Origin: Streptomyces tendae
Lineage (GTDB): Bacteria > Actinomycetota > Actinomycetes > Streptomycetales > Streptomycetaceae
NCBI RefSeq assembly: GCF_008632955.1
Contig: NZ_CP043959.1
Span: 5,518,001-5,582,000 of the forward strand
Reading direction: 5' to 3'
Length of the DNA: 64,000 nt
Shown here in pieces: positions 60,981-64,000 of the stretch. The notes beneath the pieces are model-generated. The model did not search any database. It saw only the letters and a program-made list of their open reading frames with translations, and was not told the origin of the DNA. Position numbers and translations under genes: made by a program. Numbering within the stretch: position 1 is the stretch's first letter; each line of letters begins with the position of its first letter.

Positions 60981-62482
60981 GCCAGCCGGATCACGTTCCA
61001 CGACAGCGGCTCCAGCAGGGCGGTCAGCCGCCCGCCGTCCAGGGTGGTGCCCTCGGCCGCGTGCGGCACCACCCGCTCCGGCTCGGCGAGGGTGTTGCGC
61101 GCGTCCGGGTCGGCGTCCGCGAGCACGCTGTGCTCGACGACGGACGCCGGGCCGAGCCCGTTCAGCGCGACGTCCAGCGGCAGCGGCTGGGTGCGGGAGC
61201 GGTTGACGGCGAACACGGTGACCGAGCCGTCCTCGCCGCGCACGGCGGTCGCGTGCAGCAGGTCCGCCTCGCCGTACCGCTCGGTGGCGTACGTCGGTGA
61301 GTCCACGCGCACGTCGAGGACCTCGCCGCGGCCGTACTTCGAGGCCTGGGCGAACGGGAAGAACGTCGTCTGCCGCCAGGCCGGGCCGCCGGGCTCGGTC
61401 ATGATCGGGGCGATCACGTTGACCAGCTGGGCGAGACAGGCGACGGTGACCCGGTCGGCGTGCCGGAGCAGCGCGATCAGCAGCGAGCCGAAGACGACGG
61501 CGTCCATGACGCTGTAGTTGTCCTCCAGCAGGCGCGGCGCCTCGGGCCAGTCCAGGGCGCCGACGTGCTCCTCGGTGCGCGACATGTACCAGACGTTCCA
61601 CTCGTCGAACGAGAGGTTGATCTTCTTGCGGGACTTCAGGCGGGCCCCCACGTGGTCGCAGGTGGCGACCACGTCCTCGATGAAGGTCTCCATGTCGACG
61701 GCGGAGGCGAGGAAGGAGTCCACGTCCCCGTCGAGCGGCTCGTAGTAGGCGTGCAGGGAGATGTGGTCGACCAGGTCGTACGTCTCCTGCAGGACGGTCG
61801 CCTCCCACTCGGCGAACGTCGCCATGGACCGGCCGGAGGAGCCGCAGACGACGAGCTGCACGCCGGGGTCGATCTGGCGCATGGCGCGGGCGGTCTCGGC
61901 GGCGATCCGGCCGTACTCCTCGGCGGTCTTGTGGCCGGTCTGCCAGGGGCCGTCCATCTCGTTGCCCAGGCACCACAGCCGGATGCCGAAGGGGTCCTTG
62001 TCGCCGTGCTCCACGCGCAGGTCGGACAGGGCGGTGCCGCCGGGGTGGTTGGCGTACTCCTGGAGCTGGAGGGCCTCGGCGACGCCCCGGGTGCCGAGGT
62101 TGACCGCCATCATCGGCTCGGCCTGCGGGCCGACCTTCCGCAGGAACGCGATGTACTCGGACAGGCCGAAACGGTTGGTCTCGGTGGAGCGCCAGGCCAG
62201 GTCCAGGCGGCGCGGGCGGTCCTCCACCGGGCCGACGGAGTCCTCCCAGCGGTAGCCGGAGACGAAGTTGCCGCCGGGGTAGCGGACGGCGGTGACGCCG
62301 AGCTCGCGGACCAGTTCCAGGACGTCTCCGCGGATACCGTCGGCGTCGGCGGTGGGGTGACCCGGTTCGAAGACACCGGTGTAGACGCACCGGCCGAGGT
62401 GTTCGACGAACGAACCGAACAGGCGGGGGTCGACCGGGCCGACGGTGAAGGCGGGGTCCAGGGTGAAGCGGGCGGTGCGCAT
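60977..62482 (-). CDS. Alpha-L-arabinofuranosidase, GH51
   Basis: A 501-residue enzyme without signal peptide. It has the GH51 barrel with acid/base E175 (CLGNEMDGPWQ) and nucleophile E294 (SFDEWNVWY), plus RYPGGNFVSGYRWED (67-81) and the C-terminal beta domain ending SWNVIRLA. It releases L-arabinose from arabino-oligosaccharides inside the cell, as is usual for GH51. ATG 62482 has AAAGGA upstream. The promoter region has a perfect 14-base palindrome (62576-62589) related to the sugar-operon operator, suggesting joint induction with the ChvE-type importer. Confidence 0.95.
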   Translation of the reverse strand: MRTARFTLDPAFTVGPVDPRLFGSFVEHLGRCVYTGVFEPGHPTADADGIRGDVLELVRELGVTAVRYPGGNFVSGYRWEDSVGPVEDRPRRLDLAWRSTETNRFGLSEYIAFLRKVGPQAEPMMAVNLGTRGVAEALQLQEYANHPGGTALSDLRVEHGDKDPFGIRLWCLGNEMDGPWQTGHKTAEEYGRIAAETARAMRQIDPGVQLVVCGSSGRSMATFAEWEATVLQETYDLVDHISLHAYYEPLDGDVDSFLASAVDMETFIEDVVATCDHVGARLKSRKKINLSFDEWNVWYMSRTEEHVGALDWPEAPRLLEDNYSVMDAVVFGSLLIALLRHADRVTVACLAQLVNVIAPIMTEPGGPAWRQTTFFPFAQASKYGRGEVLDVRVDSPTYATERYGEADLLHATAVRGEDGSVTVFAVNRSRTQPLPLDVALNGLGPASVVEHSVLADADPDARNTLAEPERVVPHAAEGTTLDGGRLTALLEPLSWNVIRLA

Positions 62483-62575
62483 CGTGTCCTTTCGACGGGT
62501 CGGGTCCTGCTGCGGGAGCGTCACCGGCCGGCGAGGCCGGCGAGACCGACGCCCACCATGATCCGGCACTGGATG

Positions 62576-62589
62576 TTCGATATATCGAA
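62576..62589. promoter_or_regulatory. Perfect palindrome TTCGATATATCGAA before the GH51 gene
   Basis: A 14-base perfect palindrome, 94 bases upstream of the GH51 start, with a further TTCGAA at about 62602-62607. It matches 11 of 14 positions with the site before the sugar operon (minus strand near 27264-27277). Likely repressor operator for sugar-dependent control. Nothing else is seen in the 303-base gap to 62785. Confidence 0.6.
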
Positions 62590-62785
62590 TGATGCCCGTA
62601 ACTTCGAACGGGACCGTAGGTGTCGGGTCGTGCCGCGTCAATGCCTCGGACAGAACTCGCCCGGCGCGCACCCCGCACGGCCTTCCCGGCCGCCCGGCGG
62701 TCACCGGATCGCGTGACGCGGGCACTTCCGGCCGCGTAGTCTCGAACGGCCTGACGTGCGGCGGTCGCACGGGCGAGGGGACCAG

Positions 62786-63385
62786 ATGGATGGCGCGGGC
62801 GCACGGACGCGGGCCGTACGGCTCGCCTCCGCGCTGCGGCGGTCCCGCACCCGCGCCGCCCTGCGCCGCCTGGCCTGCGATCTCTCCGCGGCGCTGCGTG
62901 CACGGTCCCGGCCGCTCACGGACGTGCGGACGGCCTGCCGGGTCCTGTGCGAGGAGATGAGCGCGCGGCGCGGAGGACGACCCGTGGTCCTGCGCTTCGA
63001 ACGCTTCCCGGACGAGATCGAAGTGACCGGCCTGTGGGTGGAGTTCCAGGACTTCGACCTGGTCATCGTGGAGGAACGGGCGGAAGCCATGCAGCAACTG
63101 GTCATCCTCGGCCACGAGTTGTGGCACATGCACGCCGGACACCGGCACCACGCCCCGGCCGGGGCGCGGCGAGTCCTGGCGGGCGACGCACCGGACTGGG
63201 ACACCGCGCTGGTGATGGCCGCGCGCCACGGCTCACGCGAGGCCGACGAGGCCGAGGCCGACGAGTTCGGGCACCGGATGGCCGCCGCCGTACGCCCCCT
63301 CCTGGACGACCGGGACACCGGCATCGGCGACGGCCTCGTCCAACGGGCCCTGGGCTACCGCGGCGGGAAAGGCACGCGCCGGTGA
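62786..63385 (+). CDS. ImmA/IrrE-like metallopeptidase (toxin-component-like)
   Basis: A 199-residue cytosolic protein with a zinc-peptidase motif HELWH (H110, E111, H114) in QLVILGHELWHMHAGH, typical of the ImmA/IrrE and related toxin-component families in actinobacteria. A basic Arg/Ala-rich N-terminus precedes it. AGGGGA precedes ATG 62786; GTG 62756 is an alternative. The next gene, a multi-pass membrane protein, overlaps it by four bases. ImmA peptidases often cleave partner repressors; no XRE repressor is visible in the window. Confidence 0.78.
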   Translation: MDGAGARTRAVRLASALRRSRTRAALRRLACDLSAALRARSRPLTDVRTACRVLCEEMSARRGGRPVVLRFERFPDEIEVTGLWVEFQDFDLVIVEERAEAMQQLVILGHELWHMHAGHRHHAPAGARRVLAGDAPDWDTALVMAARHGSREADEAEADEFGHRMAAAVRPLLDDRDTGIGDGLVQRALGYRGGKGTRR

Positions 63386-64000
63386 CCGCCCCGCTCGCCC
63401 TCACCCCCGCCGACGTCCTCGACGACCTCTACATCTCCTTCTGGATCCCCACGGGGGTCCTCACCGCGGCCCTGATCATCAAACTGCCCACCATCGTCCG
63501 TCTGTGGCGGGACCCGCTGCTGCGCGCGGTGGGCGGACTGCTCCTGCTCGCCTGCACGGTCTTCGTCTTCGTGGCACCCACGACCATCGCCCGGGTCAAC
63601 CGCCTCACGGGGGTGCCGAACATCTCGGCGCCGTGGTGCTACTCCCTGCTCACCGCGTTCTGCGCCTCCTGCCTGCTGCTCATCATCGCCTGGCGCAACG
63701 GGCTGTCGGACCGGTCCGCCGCCACCCGGCGGGCGATGCGCCGGGTGGTCTCCCTCTACTCCGGCGTGATCGTCGCCCTGTGGGTGCTGTTCTTCCTCGC
63801 GGACGCGTCCGAGGAACGGCTGCGGGACCTGGACACGTACTACGCCACCACGCCGTTCATGCGCGAGCAGATCGTGCTCTACCTGCTCGCGCACACCGTC
63901 GCCGTCCTGATCACGTGCCGGCTGCTGTGGAACTGGGTGCAGACCGAGGGACTGGACGCCTGGCTGCGGTGGGGCCTGAAGTTCCTGGGCGTCGGCTACG
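63382..64000 (+). CDS. Multi-pass membrane protein, MAB_1171c-like (partial)
   Basis: An open frame from GTG 63382 runs off the right edge with 206 visible residues: MTAPLALTPADVLDDLYISFWIPTGVLT and so on. At least five hydrophobic segments are visible (about 19-34, 47-66, 77-102, 120-141, 162-180), with charged loops between. It overlaps the metallopeptidase stop by four bases (GTGA), implying translational coupling. The pairing of a peptidase with this kind of seven-helix-like membrane protein is common in streptomycetes and resembles MAB_1171c family putative transporters. Function unknown. Confidence 0.75.
   Translation, partial: MTAPLALTPADVLDDLYISFWIPTGVLTAALIIKLPTIVRLWRDPLLRAVGGLLLLACTVFVFVAPTTIARVNRLTGVPNISAPWCYSLLTAFCASCLLLIIAWRNGLSDRSAATRRAMRRVVSLYSGVIVALWVLFFLADASEERLRDLDTYYATTPFMREQIVLYLLAHTVAVLITCRLLWNWVQTEGLDAWLRWGLKFLGVGY

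Noticed and set aside
1..64000. tRNA, rRNA, transposase, integrase or phage genes
   Set aside because: None recognised on either strand; no cloverleaf-like sequence, inverted-repeat element ends or mobile-element proteins were found by reading.

Overview
The window is a high-G+C actinobacterial chromosome segment, almost certainly from Streptomyces. The evidence is the very high third-position G/C, frequent GTG and TTG starts, the fasR-fabD-fabH-acpP-fabF core, a helix-turn-helix/DUF397 pair, a mce operon of the streptomycete type, and one regulator gene with two rare TTA (bldA) codons. The order fasR-fab-DUF3145, then sugar ABC transporter, then mce operon resembles the central S. coelicolor chromosome. 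No rRNA, tRNA, insertion sequence, prophage or CRISPR array was seen.

Layout. 1-4992: end of an unknown gene, then an Hsp90-family ATPase followed two bases later by a 983-residue TPR-like protein. 5396-10407: secreted kexin-like subtilase, DUF5753-type regulator with DUF397 partner, an alpha/beta hydrolase, a DUF1330 protein and a pirin. 10551-15518: fatty-acid synthase genes with regulator fasR, ended by a strong terminator. 15677-25435: DUF3145 protein, SGNH lipoprotein, cytosolic aldose epimerase, a secreted pyroglutamyl-peptidase-like protein without cysteine, LysE and EI24 membrane proteins, an MFS efflux pump divergent from an XRE-cupin regulator, and an MDR oxidoreductase divergent from a MarR regulator. 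25436-26185: a convergent gap filled with a degenerate minisatellite of about 30 bp period. 26186-27094: a zinc-ribbon membrane protein with a long acidic outer tail.

27334-36012 is a sugar catabolic region: enolase-superfamily dehydratase, zinc dehydrogenase, an unrecognised barrel-like protein, a ChvE/MmsA/MmsB-type monosaccharide ABC importer, and a Tat-exported aldose 1-epimerase. Its promoter carries TTCGATAT-type sites also found before the GH51 arabinofuranosidase at 60977-62482, so pentose (arabinose) use is a reasonable but unproven reading. An aminotransferase with a Pro/Ala-rich tail follows.

38030-51586 (minus strand) is a mce lipid-import operon: ATPase, two YrbE permeases, MceA to MceF, four Mce-associated proteins, and a separate secreted transglycosylase downstream. 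The ATPase and second permease are interrupted by five small deletions that look like sequence errors or very recent decay. Divergent from it, 52254-56977 holds three secreted proteins (one DUF6801-like) and a PucR-type regulator with two TTA codons. Similar inverted repeats stand before the mce ATPase, the first secreted gene and the regulator, suggesting co-regulation. The end holds a DUF4360 secreted protein, a Tat-exported GH35-like protein with degenerate catalytic motifs, GH51, and an ImmA-like metallopeptidase overlapping a truncated multi-pass membrane protein.
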